From Fusobacterium sp. FSA-380-WT-3A (GTDB lineage Bacteria; Fusobacteriota; Fusobacteriia; Fusobacteriales; Fusobacteriaceae), in assembly GCF_012843705.1 (NCBI RefSeq), contig NZ_JABAFQ010000010.1:1-61861 (forward strand): a stretch of 61,861 nucleotides of DNA, in the 5' to 3' direction. How positions within the stretch are numbered: the stretch's first letter is position 1; the number at the start of each line of letters is the position of its first letter. Under the pieces are notes generated by a model, which saw nothing but the letters and a program-made list of their open reading frames with translations, did no database searches and was not told where the DNA came from. Made by a program: the position numbers and the translations under genes. Below are positions 1 to 8,184 of the stretch, one piece after another.

Positions 1-77
1 CCGAACCTAGCAGTTAAGCTCGTAAACGCTGAAAGTACTTGGGGGGCAGCCCTCTGGGAGGATAGGAACTTGCCAAC
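1..77 (+). rRNA. rrf: 5S ribosomal RNA, 3' part (5' end outside window)
   Basis: The first 77 bases read as the 3' two thirds of a bacterial 5S rRNA: CCGAACCTAGCAGTTAAGC, then GCTGAAAGTACTTGG and GGGAGGATAGGAACTTGCCAA. The 5' part lies before the window. The gene ends ten bases before tRNA-Asn, so the window starts at the tail of an rRNA operon. Confidence 0.93.
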
Positions 78-87
78 ACTACCAAAT

Positions 88-163
88 GCTTCTTTAGCTC
101 AGTTGGTAGAGCCCACGACTGTTAATCGTGTTGTCGCTGGTTCGAGTCCAGCAAGAAGCGCCA
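88..163 (+). tRNA. tRNA-Asn (anticodon GTT)
   Basis: A 76-nt cloverleaf with acceptor GCTTCTT paired to AAGAAGC and an encoded CCA end. The anticodon stem is CACGA/TCGTG and the loop CTGTTAA gives GTT. It sits directly after the 5S gene and was probably transcribed with the rRNA operon. Confidence 0.96.
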
Positions 164-173
164 TTTGAAGAAT

Positions 174-203
174 AACAACCTAGAAATAGGTTGTTTTTTT
201 TTA
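174..203 (+). terminator. intrinsic terminator of the rRNA/tRNA-Asn operon
   Basis: AACAACCTA, loop GAAA, TAGGTTGTT followed by a run of T: a nine-base-pair stem eleven bases after the tRNA. Confidence 0.9.
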
Positions 204-1083
204 TATAAGAAAAATTACATATTTTATAAGTAATTTCAAAAAGTTAGAAATCTGTGTATACAAAGAAAATTTCTTTTGAATATAATATATTAGATTTATT
301 AATCAGGTTAATTACCGAAAATGTACAAGAAAATTTATAATGAATAATGATAATTGTCATATATAAAGGGAAATTCTAAATAATGTATAGTAATTACTCT
401 AAATATATGAAGTAAATAATAATGAAAAATAAGAAAAATATAGAAAAAATTTAAAAAAGTTGTATGAATTTAAAAGTAGAGAAATAATAGAAGCAAGTAT
501 TTAATTTAAAGCAGTTTTAACTTTATAGAATATTTAAAAAGAAAAAGTTTTTTAATAATATTTTGAAGAATAAGAAATTAAATTTTCTTAGATTTATTTT
601 AGAATAAAATTTTAAATTATGGGAAAAATTAGATATTTATTTACAAGATATATAGATAAAAATAGACATTGGTTTAAGAATTAAAAGTTTAATTTTTAGA
701 AACTTGGAGTATAAAAACTTAATTTTTTAGAAAGATAATTAAATTTTTATTATGAAAATGAAAAATTTATTTTATTGAAATTAACAAAATAATATAGAAT
801 TTTATAAATAAGAATAAAATTATTGCAAGAATTTTATTTCATGTAAAATTAAGATGAAAAATATAATTTTAAGTAAAAAAATTATAGAAAGAAGAATAAA
901 TTACAATCTTTTTTATAAAATATTAAGAGATATAGACAAAAAATATATAAGCTAAAGGTATTGTAGATGTTTTTATAACTAATTTAATTCTTTATAAAAT
1001 AAAAGAGTAAAAATTTATTATAAGTATTTTATATATCTTTTTTTATAAAATGAATTAAGTGAAGAAAAAAAATAAAAAAACAC
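204..1083. other. AT-rich stretch without a recognisable gene
   Basis: About 880 bases of extremely AT-rich sequence with stop codons in every frame. Short in-frame snatches exist, for example about 19 codons beginning GCTAAAGGTATTGTA near 951, but none is long enough to identify. It may be spacer or a gene decayed beyond recognition. No tRNA, repeat array or clear transposon end was seen. Confidence 0.6.
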
Positions 1084-1112
1084 TTGAAAAAAGTACATAA
1101 AGATAGTAAAAT
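1084..1112 (+). promoter_or_regulatory. predicted promoter of the secretion/pilus operon
   Basis: TTGAAA (1084-1089), a 17-base spacer and TAAAAT (1107-1112), about 38 bases before the first gene of the operon. It is the only good sigma-70 match close upstream. Confidence 0.6.
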
Positions 1113-1150
1113 AAATAAGATATTTAAATATATGATGGAAATATTTGAAA

Positions 1151-1738
1151 ATGATTAGAGTTAATAAAAGAAAAGGATTCTTTTTATTTGAAATTTTAAT
1201 AATTGTAAGCATAATATTGTTGATATTTTCTTTTTCTTATATAAAAGTTTTGAAAATTAGAGAAGAAAGAGATTTAGAAAGAGCTGTATTGGTTATTTTA
1301 AAGACTTTAGAGGGATATTCTGCCAATAGTTTATTAATGGCTATAGAGTATAAAATAAAACTACAATACAATAATAATAAAATAGAAGTACAGAAGAACT
1401 CTGAAAATAAAATATTGGAAGAGGTTATCCAATTACCAAGTAAATTAAAATATAGAATTCCTTATACAATAAATAGTAATTTAAAATTGTTGGATAATAT
1501 GGAAATAAAAACTACAATAAATGGAAATATTTCTGATTCTTTTACAACTTATATTTTAGATTATAGTGGGAATATAAAATACAGGGTTGCTATTTATAAT
1601 TTTCAAGAAAATAAATTAGTAAAAATAAATGTCTATAAAAAAATATATGGAGAAAAGATTTCAGAAGATAAATTACTAGATTATCATCAAAGGTTATTTG
1701 AAGAAGAGGAGTTAGGAAATGATTGGAGAAAGTGGTAA
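1151..1738 (+). CDS. prepilin-like protein, first gene of T2SS/T4P-like operon
   Basis: A probable pseudopilin. The N-terminus has the type III leader shape: a short basic stretch (KRKG), cleavage after Gly, then FFLFEILIIVSIILL with Glu at mature position 5 and a hydrophobic helix. The rest (about 165 residues) is a soluble domain that I cannot assign. By position it could be the GspH-like minor pseudopilin. ATG 1151 is chosen; an in-frame TTG at 1145 lies nearer the weak GATGGA ribosome site, so the start is uncertain by two codons. Its end overlaps the ATPase gene by 20 bases, implying translational coupling. Confidence 0.8.
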   Translation: MIRVNKRKGFFLFEILIIVSIILLIFSFSYIKVLKIREERDLERAVLVILKTLEGYSANSLLMAIEYKIKLQYNNNKIEVQKNSENKILEEVIQLPSKLKYRIPYTINSNLKLLDNMEIKTTINGNISDSFTTYILDYSGNIKYRVAIYNFQENKLVKINVYKKIYGEKISEDKLLDYHQRLFEEEELGNDWRKW

Positions 1739-2942
1739 CAAAAAAGAAAAAATTAAATTTATGAATACTGCTTTTTCTTCTAATGAAAATTCTAAAGTAG
1801 AAATTTTTATGAATAATATTTTTATTGATGGAATAAATTTAAATGCTAGTGATATTCATATAGAAACTTATAATGATTATTTTAGAATAAGATATAGGAT
1901 AGATGGAATATTGATTGAAAAAGGAAAATATAAAATTCAAGATATTGCTCCTTTGATTTCAAGAATAAAAATTTTATGTAATTTAGATATTACAGAAAAA
2001 AGAATACCACAAGATGGGAGAGTAGATGGGCTATATAAGGGGAGAGAATTAGATTTTAGAGTATCTGTTGTCCCAACTTATTTTGGAGAAAAGTTAGTTA
2101 TAAGAATTTTATATAAAGAAACTGCTCAAAAAACTTTGGAAGAATTGGGATTTAAAAAAGAATATTATTTAAAATTATTTGAAATAATAAAAAGAAAATC
2201 TGGAATGTTAATTATTTCAGGACCTATGGGAAGTGGAAAAACTACTTCAATGTATGCAATATTAAATGAAATAAATGGAGTAGAAAAAAATATAACAACT
2301 ATTGAAGACCCTATTGAGTACACTTTAGAAGGAATAAATCAAATTCAATGTAAAAATGATATTGGATTAGATTTTTCAACTATTTTAAAATCAATATTAA
2401 GACAAGATTCTGATGTAATTATGATAGGGGAAATAAGAGATAGAGAAACAGCAGAAATTGCTATAAAAGCTTCTTTAACAGGACATTTGATTATTTCAAC
2501 TTTACATACAAAGAATACTATAAGTGCAATAAAAAGATTGATGAGTTTAGGAATAGAACCATATATGATATCGGCTGGTCTCAAAGGAATACAAAATCAA
2601 AGACTTGTTAGAAGATTATGTCCTTATTGTAAAATAGAAGATAATAATTTAGAAGAAAAATTAAAAATTTTAGGTATAGAAAATAATAAAATTTTTAACA
2701 ATAAGATTTATACTGCTAAAGGTTGTGAGTATTGTAATTATACTGGGTATAAAGGAAGGATTTTAGTTGGCGAATTTTTATATATAAATGATGAGATAGA
2801 AAATATAATCACTTCTGATTTTAGTACTTTAGAATTAGAGAATAGATTGAAAGAATTAGGAATAAAAACTATAGTAGAAAATGGTTTAGAATTTGTTAAA
2901 CAAGGTTTAACTTCATTAGATGAGTTAATAAGAGAGTGTTAA
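1719..2942 (+). CDS. GspE/PilB-family assembly ATPase
   Basis: The cytoplasmic hexameric ATPase that drives pilus or pseudopilus extension, 407 aa. Visible motifs: ASDIHIE in the N-terminal domain (about residue 43), Walker A GPMGSGKTTS (168-177), the Asp box ITTIEDPIEY (about 192-201), Walker B DVIMIGEIRD (about 232-241), the His box ending STLHT (about 264), and two CxxC pairs (CPYC about 301, CEYC about 335) forming the zinc-binding loop typical of GspE/PilB and absent from the retraction ATPase PilT. The long N1 domain of PilB is missing, as in GspE-like short forms. No PilT gene occurs in the window. Confidence 0.93.
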   Translation: MIGESGNKKEKIKFMNTAFSSNENSKVEIFMNNIFIDGINLNASDIHIETYNDYFRIRYRIDGILIEKGKYKIQDIAPLISRIKILCNLDITEKRIPQDGRVDGLYKGRELDFRVSVVPTYFGEKLVIRILYKETAQKTLEELGFKKEYYLKLFEIIKRKSGMLIISGPMGSGKTTSMYAILNEINGVEKNITTIEDPIEYTLEGINQIQCKNDIGLDFSTILKSILRQDSDVIMIGEIRDRETAEIAIKASLTGHLIISTLHTKNTISAIKRLMSLGIEPYMISAGLKGIQNQRLVRRLCPYCKIEDNNLEEKLKILGIENNKIFNNKIYTAKGCEYCNYTGYKGRILVGEFLYINDEIENIITSDFSTLELENRLKELGIKTIVENGLEFVKQGLTSLDELIREC

Positions 2943-2944
2943 TT

Positions 2945-4093
2945 ATGAAAATATTTTTTTATTTGGTGTGTGATAAGATAGGAAATAAAAAAATAGGTTT
3001 TTTAAAAGGACAATCTAAAAATGAAGTTGAAAATTCTTTGAGGAAAAAAGGTTATTTAATTATAAAGATAAAAAAGATAATTTTTATTCAAAGTGAAATC
3101 TCAAAAGCAGAATTAAAAGATTTTTTTATGAAATTAAAAGTGTTTGTAAAAAATGGATATCAATTTTATAAAATTATTGAGATTTTTCAGGGAAATGAAA
3201 AATTAGATTTTTATATAGAAAGAATGAAAAAATCTATTAATGAAGGAAGAAATTTACATAGTATTTTTGAAGAAAGTGGTTTGCCTTTAAAAGAAGTTGA
3301 TATATTTATACTAAGAGCAGGAGAAGAAACAGGAAAATTATATAATTCTTTTGAAGGAATAGAAGAAAGGATTTCTCAAGAGATTGAAAAACAAAAGAGA
3401 ATAAGAAAGATTTTGTTTTACCCAATTTTAGTGTTATTGATAGTTATAGTATTATTAATATTTTTAGGAAAATTTATATTACCTGATTTTGTAAATATTA
3501 TTGGAAAAGATAGAATTCCAATTTTTACAATGGTAATAATTTTTTTAGCAAATAATATTATATATGTTTTTTTATTTTTGATTATCTTTTTTATAGGGAT
3601 AAAAAAATTATATAAGAACAAAAGAGAGAGAATAATAGAATTTTTTTTAAAAAATAAAATACTATCAAAAATAATTATAGGAAATTTTATATTATATTTT
3701 TCCAAAATTTTAGTTATACTTTTGGAATCTGGAATAAGTTTAAGTGATGCTATATCTATAATAATAGATTCTATAAACAATGATTTTTTTAGAAAAAAAT
3801 TATTAATGGCTAAAAATCATCTTATAAAAGGAAAAGACATATTTTATTCTTTAGAATCTATGGATATATTTGATAAAGTAGAATTAGAATTTATAAAAAC
3901 AGGAGAACAAAGTGGGGAATTGTCTTCGATGTTTCAACTTATATACGAAAGAAAAAAAGAAGTTTTAGATGAAAAAATAGATAGATTTATAAAATTATTG
4001 GAACCAACCTTGATTTTAATTATCGGGATTATTGTAGGAGGAATATTTTTAGGAATATATGGTCCTATATTAGAGATGATGAATAATATATAA
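2945..4093 (+). CDS. GspF/PilC-family inner-membrane platform protein
   Basis: Polytopic membrane protein that couples the ATPase to the growing pseudopilus. It has two T2SSF repeats (about residues 50-165 and 245-360), with the typical motif LLESGISLSDAI at the start of the second. Hydrophobic spans lie near 160-185, 200-225 and 350-375. ATG 2945 is preferred over the GTG at 2936 because AGAGAG sits eight bases upstream; it starts two bases after the ATPase stop codon. Length (382 aa) is normal for the family. Confidence 0.9.
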   Translation: MKIFFYLVCDKIGNKKIGFLKGQSKNEVENSLRKKGYLIIKIKKIIFIQSEISKAELKDFFMKLKVFVKNGYQFYKIIEIFQGNEKLDFYIERMKKSINEGRNLHSIFEESGLPLKEVDIFILRAGEETGKLYNSFEGIEERISQEIEKQKRIRKILFYPILVLLIVIVLLIFLGKFILPDFVNIIGKDRIPIFTMVIIFLANNIIYVFLFLIIFFIGIKKLYKNKRERIIEFFLKNKILSKIIIGNFILYFSKILVILLESGISLSDAISIIIDSINNDFFRKKLLMAKNHLIKGKDIFYSLESMDIFDKVELEFIKTGEQSGELSSMFQLIYERKKEVLDEKIDRFIKLLEPTLILIIGIIVGGIFLGIYGPILEMMNNI

Positions 4094-4117
4094 CAATGTA
4101 ATAAAGGGGGAAGTGTT

Positions 4118-4630
4118 ATGAACAGTAAAGAAAAAGGATTTTCTTTAATTGAAGTTTTAGTAGTGTTGGGGATAATAGGATTATTTGCTAGCTTTTTAAC
4201 ACCAAAAGTATCAAACTATTTAGCTCTAGGAAAAGATACAAAAGTTATTACTACTTTACAAAATTTAAGAACTGCTTCTGAAATGTATTATTTTACAACT
4301 GGAGAAACTTTAGGAAAAGATAAATTAGATGGCAATTTATCAAGTACAGAATTAGAAAAATTAAAAGATTATATTTCAGGTGGATATAAGGAGCTTTTAA
4401 ATAGTAATGAGGGAGAAGGAAAAGAGATAGTTTGTGAGATAGGTGGAAGTAGAAATGAAAAAATAGACACTCCAGGGGAAGCAGACTCTGTTATAACTTA
4501 TGGAGGTAAAGTTAAATTTACTTTTAAAGCTCCTGATGGAGAAAAATCTGATGGAATAAAATTATGGATATTACCAGAAAATGGGGTAGGAGCTTATACA
4601 ATAAAAGGGGAAAAATGGACAGAGTTATAA
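4118..4630 (+). CDS. major pseudopilin (GspG/PilE-like)
   Basis: Prepilin with the best leader in the operon: MNSKEKG, cleavage before Phe, then FSLIEVLVVLGIIGLFA with Glu at mature position 5. Length 170 aa. An AAAGGGGG ribosome site, the strongest in the operon, and a 24-base gap before it suggest that it is made in larger amounts than its neighbours, as expected for the major subunit. The C-terminal part contains a Gly/Asp-rich region that could hold the calcium loop seen in GspG proteins, but I cannot show that from sequence alone. Confidence 0.88.
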   Translation: MNSKEKGFSLIEVLVVLGIIGLFASFLTPKVSNYLALGKDTKVITTLQNLRTASEMYYFTTGETLGKDKLDGNLSSTELEKLKDYISGGYKELLNSNEGEGKEIVCEIGGSRNEKIDTPGEADSVITYGGKVKFTFKAPDGEKSDGIKLWILPENGVGAYTIKGEKWTEL

Positions 4631-5070
4631 TAGAAATATTATTTTTCATAGTATTATTTCTAATAGCTTTCATAGATTTAAAGAAAAAAATAATTCCAGA
4701 TTCTTTAACAGGATTATTATTCTTATTCGGAGTTTTTAGAATTTTTTTATTTAAGGAAAGTTTTGAAAATAAAATAATAGGAATGAGTCTATTTCCTATA
4801 TTCTTTTTAATTTTATATGGATATGGAGAAAGTATATTTAAAAAAGAAGTAGTAGGTTTTGGGGATATAAAATTATTGTGGACAATAGGATTTTATATAG
4901 GTTATAGAGGAATATATGAATTATTGATATTTTATAATATAATTTTTCTAATAGCACCATTATATGGATTTTTATATTATAAGTTTAGAAAGAAAAAAGA
5001 AGTTCCATTTGCACCAATATTAGCAATAGGAACTTTTATTTTTCGTATTTTTCAAAGGAAATTTTTATGA
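4615..5070 (+). CDS. prepilin peptidase, minimal single-domain form
   Basis: Membrane aspartic protease that cleaves prepilin leaders. Both catalytic Asp motifs are present: DLKKKIIPDSLTG near residue 18 and GFGDIKLLW near residue 80 (the GxGD signature). With the start at ATG 4615 (AAGGGG just upstream) the protein is 151 aa and holds only the peptidase domain. The N-terminal methyltransferase domain with its zinc cysteines, present in classical PilD/GspO, is absent. It overlaps the pseudopilin gene by 16 bases. Leaders in the neighbouring genes are its obvious substrates. Confidence 0.88.
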   Translation: MDRVIIEILFFIVLFLIAFIDLKKKIIPDSLTGLLFLFGVFRIFLFKESFENKIIGMSLFPIFFLILYGYGESIFKKEVVGFGDIKLLWTIGFYIGYRGIYELLIFYNIIFLIAPLYGFLYYKFRKKKEVPFAPILAIGTFIFRIFQRKFL

Positions 5071-5501
5071 AGAGAAAAGGTTTTTTATTGATAGATTTGA
5101 TTGTATCTATTTTTTTATTTGTTAATGTAATTTTGGGGTTACTTTTATTGTTGAATAAAAATAATGATAAAGCAAGAAAATTATTGATAGAAACTGATAA
5201 AAAAAGATTGATTTTTAATATAGAAAATATTATTGAAAGGGATTTAAAAAGAGATTTTTCAATAGCTAAATATCAATTAATTCAAAAAGATGAAATATTT
5301 TATTTAGAAAATTTATTAAAAAATAATGTTACAAAAATTGGAAAATATAAATATTTAAAGTTAGAGGATATAAAAAATATAAAAACTTTAAAAAAAGAAG
5401 TTTTATTAGAAAATCAAGTTATAGGTGAAGTATATATTTTTTATTTGGAATTTGAAAATAAAAAAATCGAAAAAATAATAGAGGGAGTTTATGAAAAATA
5501 A
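5067..5501 (+). CDS. minor prepilin-like protein
   Basis: 144 aa with leader MKRKG followed by FLLIDLIVSIFLFVNVILG, so Asp replaces the usual Glu at mature position 5. The remainder is Lys/Glu-rich and not recognisable, but size and position fit a GspI- or GspJ-like minor pseudopilin. Start and previous stop overlap as ATGA, a typical coupling arrangement. Confidence 0.78.
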   Translation: MKRKGFLLIDLIVSIFLFVNVILGLLLLLNKNNDKARKLLIETDKKRLIFNIENIIERDLKRDFSIAKYQLIQKDEIFYLENLLKNNVTKIGKYKYLKLEDIKNIKTLKKEVLLENQVIGEVYIFYLEFENKKIEKIIEGVYEK

Positions 5502-5925
5502 AGGTTACTTTATTTTAGAAGGGATTGTTGTATTAGGAATTTTTACAACAATACTTACAGTTAGTTTTTCTGTTTTTTCAAACTCAATGAAGATAAAAAA
5601 TAATCTTTTAAATATATCCAATGTAGAGATAAATTATAGAAGAAATATTGATTATATGTTAAAAGAGATAAAAAATGGGAAAAAATTAAATTTAGATATA
5701 GATAGATTAAAATTTAGAAAAAATATTATTGAAAATAATATTTCTAAAGAGATAGAAATAACTTATTATTTTTCAGGAACTTCTCTATTAAGAAAAGCAA
5801 GTAATTCTGAAAAGTATGAAAGTTTTTTAGAAAATATAAAGGGGGAATTTTCTTTTAAAGAAAATCTTTTAAATCTAGTATTAAAATTTAAAGATAGAGA
5901 GGAAGAATATGTGGTGTATATCTGA
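5491..5925 (+). CDS. minor prepilin-like protein
   Basis: 144 aa. Leader MKNKG, then YFILEGIVVLGIFTTILTV with Glu at mature position 5 and a hydrophobic helix. GAGGGAG lies just upstream of the ATG, and the gene overlaps its predecessor by 11 bases. The C-terminal domain is unassigned; a GspJ/PilW-like role is inferred from order only. Confidence 0.78.
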   Translation: MKNKGYFILEGIVVLGIFTTILTVSFSVFSNSMKIKNNLLNISNVEINYRRNIDYMLKEIKNGKKLNLDIDRLKFRKNIIENNISKEIEITYYFSGTSLLRKASNSEKYESFLENIKGEFSFKENLLNLVLKFKDREEEYVVYI

Positions 5926-6547
5926 CAAAAAGAGAGGAAGCCTTTTGATTTTAGTTATATCTCTTCTATCTGTTATTAGTTGGAGTATATTTACAGTTAG
6001 TTTTATAATTCAAAAAGAATTTAAAAAGAAAAGTTTGGAAAAACAATTTGAAAAAAGAGTGGAAAAAGAAGAGATTTCTAAAATTTTTATTAAACTTTAT
6101 ACAAATTATATTGAAGAGGAGATAGGTAAAAATTCTGATTTAGAAGATAGGATAGACTATCTCTTATTTTTTAATGGAAAAAATATTATAGAAAATAATT
6201 TTGATGATAAGGAAGTAATATCAGATAGTGGATACTATATAGAGAAAATTTATTTAAAGAAGTCTTATGAAGATGATAATTTATACAAAGAGATTTATTC
6301 TAAAGATAGAAGACAAAAAAATAATTATAGAGGAATAATAAATAATTTTTCTTATATAAATAACTATAATCAAATTAAAGTAAATTTAAAAAAAATAGAA
6401 AGTACAGTAAAAATTAATAATAAAATTTATAAAACTGATATTTTTGGTATAGTGGAAATAAAATATTTTTTTAAAGGAAGTAGTTATCCTTGGGAAAAAT
6501 TTGAGAAAATTAGGGGAGATATTGATGTATACTTTTATGAAAGATAA
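5909..6547 (+). CDS. GspK/PilX-like minor pseudopilin
   Basis: 212 aa. After KKRG comes SLLILVISLLSVISWSIFT, a prepilin-like helix in which mature position 5 is Leu instead of Glu. Lack of Glu5 is the hallmark of GspK, the tip pseudopilin, and the protein is also the longest of this minor set, as GspK usually is. Start ATG 5909 has GAGGAAG upstream; it overlaps the preceding gene by 17 bases. The GspK assignment is inference from these features. Confidence 0.68.
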   Translation: MWCISDKKRGSLLILVISLLSVISWSIFTVSFIIQKEFKKKSLEKQFEKRVEKEEISKIFIKLYTNYIEEEIGKNSDLEDRIDYLLFFNGKNIIENNFDDKEVISDSGYYIEKIYLKKSYEDDNLYKEIYSKDRRQKNNYRGIINNFSYINNYNQIKVNLKKIESTVKINNKIYKTDIFGIVEIKYFFKGSSYPWEKFEKIRGDIDVYFYER

Positions 6548-7463
6548 AAGATTAATAGTAGAAATAGGAGAAAATCAAATAAAAATCTTGTTAAATGATG
6601 AAGAAGTTGAAAAAATTAATAGAACTTTTAATTATTTGGATGAAGATTTAAAAAAGATAAAGAGAATATTCCTTAGGAAAAAAGTAAATTTTATTTTTAA
6701 AGATGATTTTTTTATAAAAAAAGAATTATTGGATAAAGAAAAATTAGAATATATTGATGTAAAAAGATATGTAAAAAATGAACTTTTAGAGGATTTAGAA
6801 GAGGAAAAAGATTTTTATTCTGTGAATTATTTTTATAATGAAAATGAAGAGTGTGAAATTTTTGTATATGAAGAGGGAGTTATATCAAATTTCATAGAAT
6901 TTTTATTGAAAGAAAATATAAATGTTGAAGAGATATATTTTTCTGAAAAGTATATTTTAAAAGATTATAAAGAAGTACTTAAAAATAATAAAAAAGATAA
7001 TCTATTTTGGATAATTTTAATAATAGGGATTGTATTAGGGATTAGTTATGGGGGAAATCTTTATTATAAAAAAGTTTTAGAGACACAATTAGAAGAGGTA
7101 AAAAATAATTTTTATAGTAAAGAAAAAATATTAAATAGTAAAAAAACAGATTTAGAAAATATAAAAACTGAAATAGAATTTTTAAAAAAAGAAATCAGTA
7201 AAAATAATATAAAAAATAAAAAATTTTTAAATGAAATTATGTGGATAATAAGTATTGCTCCAAATTCCTTAGGATTTAATAAGGTTTATTGGGAAAAAGG
7301 AAATATAATAATAAATGGGGCTGGAGATAGATTAGAAGATATATTGTATTTTATTAAGTTGTTAGAAAATGATGAGCGAATAGAAAAATTGAATTATGAT
7401 TATATAATTAAAAAGGAAAATATTTATGATTTTATATTGGAGTTGAAAGTTTTTTATGAATGA
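6525..7463 (+). CDS. GspL / PilM-PilN-like assembly protein
   Basis: About 312 aa. Residues 1-155 form a soluble part resembling the degenerate actin-like PilM/GspL cytoplasmic domain. A single membrane span follows (FWIILIIGIVLGISYGG), then a coiled coil and a ferredoxin-like periplasmic part. This is the layout of GspL or a PilM-PilN fusion that links the ATPase to the periplasm. ATG 6525 with AGGGGAGA upstream is preferred over TTG 6501. It overlaps its neighbours on both sides. Confidence 0.65.
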   Translation: MYTFMKDKRLIVEIGENQIKILLNDEEVEKINRTFNYLDEDLKKIKRIFLRKKVNFIFKDDFFIKKELLDKEKLEYIDVKRYVKNELLEDLEEEKDFYSVNYFYNENEECEIFVYEEGVISNFIEFLLKENINVEEIYFSEKYILKDYKEVLKNNKKDNLFWIILIIGIVLGISYGGNLYYKKVLETQLEEVKNNFYSKEKILNSKKTDLENIKTEIEFLKKEISKNNIKNKKFLNEIMWIISIAPNSLGFNKVYWEKGNIIINGAGDRLEDILYFIKLLENDERIEKLNYDYIIKKENIYDFILELKVFYE

Positions 7464-8184
7464 TTTAGATTTAAAAAATAAAATAATTTTATTAATTGTT
7501 ATTTTAGGAGGGGTAATCTCTTTTTTTATAACTCCATTAGAGAAAAATCTATCTTTGAAAAAGGAGATTAAAAATTACTCATATAAATTGAGGAATAGTG
7601 ATAAAAAAATATCCATAGTGAAAAATAAAATTTTGGAAGCCGAAAAAGAACTTGGGAATCTTCAGATTGAAGAAAAGACTATGGGGGAAAAAGTTTATAA
7701 ATTTAATAATATCTCTCAAGGAAATCTCTATATAAATAATTTAATTGAAAAAAATAATTTGGAAATTTTAGAAATCGGAAGAATAGAAAGAATGGAGAAA
7801 AGTGTTTTTATACCTTATAAAATTATTGGGAGAGAGGAAAATATAATAAAGTTTATAGAAAAAGTAGAAAATGAAAATAAAATTTTTCTTTTAAATAATA
7901 GTTTTGAACTTTTAAAAGAGAATGAATTATTAAAAATTAGTTTTAGAGGGAATTATTTTGTAGAGGAAAATGAAAAAGTAATCAATGAGGGGGAGAGAAA
8001 AAACTTAAGTGGTAAAAAATTTTTAGTGGAAAAAGTAGAGTTTATAAATGATAGTGTGGGGATAATAGAGTTATCTGATAAAAAAATTTATATAAATGGA
8101 GAAAAAATAATAAGAATTTATAGGAATAATTATATATTTAGAATAGAAAATAAAAAATTAATTATTAGGGAGAAAATATTATGA
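7456..8184 (+). CDS. PilO/GspM-like assembly protein
   Basis: 242 aa. One N-terminal membrane span (IILLIVILGGVISFFI), then a coiled coil (about 28-75) and an alpha/beta domain (about 90-160), as in PilO and GspM. The last 65 residues form a small beta-rich segment with VEFINDSVGIIEL and KKIYINGEKI, reminiscent of the homology region of PilP/GspC that contacts the secretin, so the protein may combine two roles. That last point is inference. The stop overlaps the secretin start as ATGA. Confidence 0.6.
   Translation: MNDLDLKNKIILLIVILGGVISFFITPLEKNLSLKKEIKNYSYKLRNSDKKISIVKNKILEAEKELGNLQIEEKTMGEKVYKFNNISQGNLYINNLIEKNNLEILEIGRIERMEKSVFIPYKIIGREENIIKFIEKVENENKIFLLNNSFELLKENELLKISFRGNYFVEENEKVINEGERKNLSGKKFLVEKVEFINDSVGIIELSDKKIYINGEKIIRIYRNNYIFRIENKKLIIREKIL

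Noticed and set aside
1018..1212. 64-codon minus-strand frame, almost all Phe/Ile/Tyr
   Set aside because: Product of A/T runs, overlaps the promoter and start of the first prepilin gene, no start signal.
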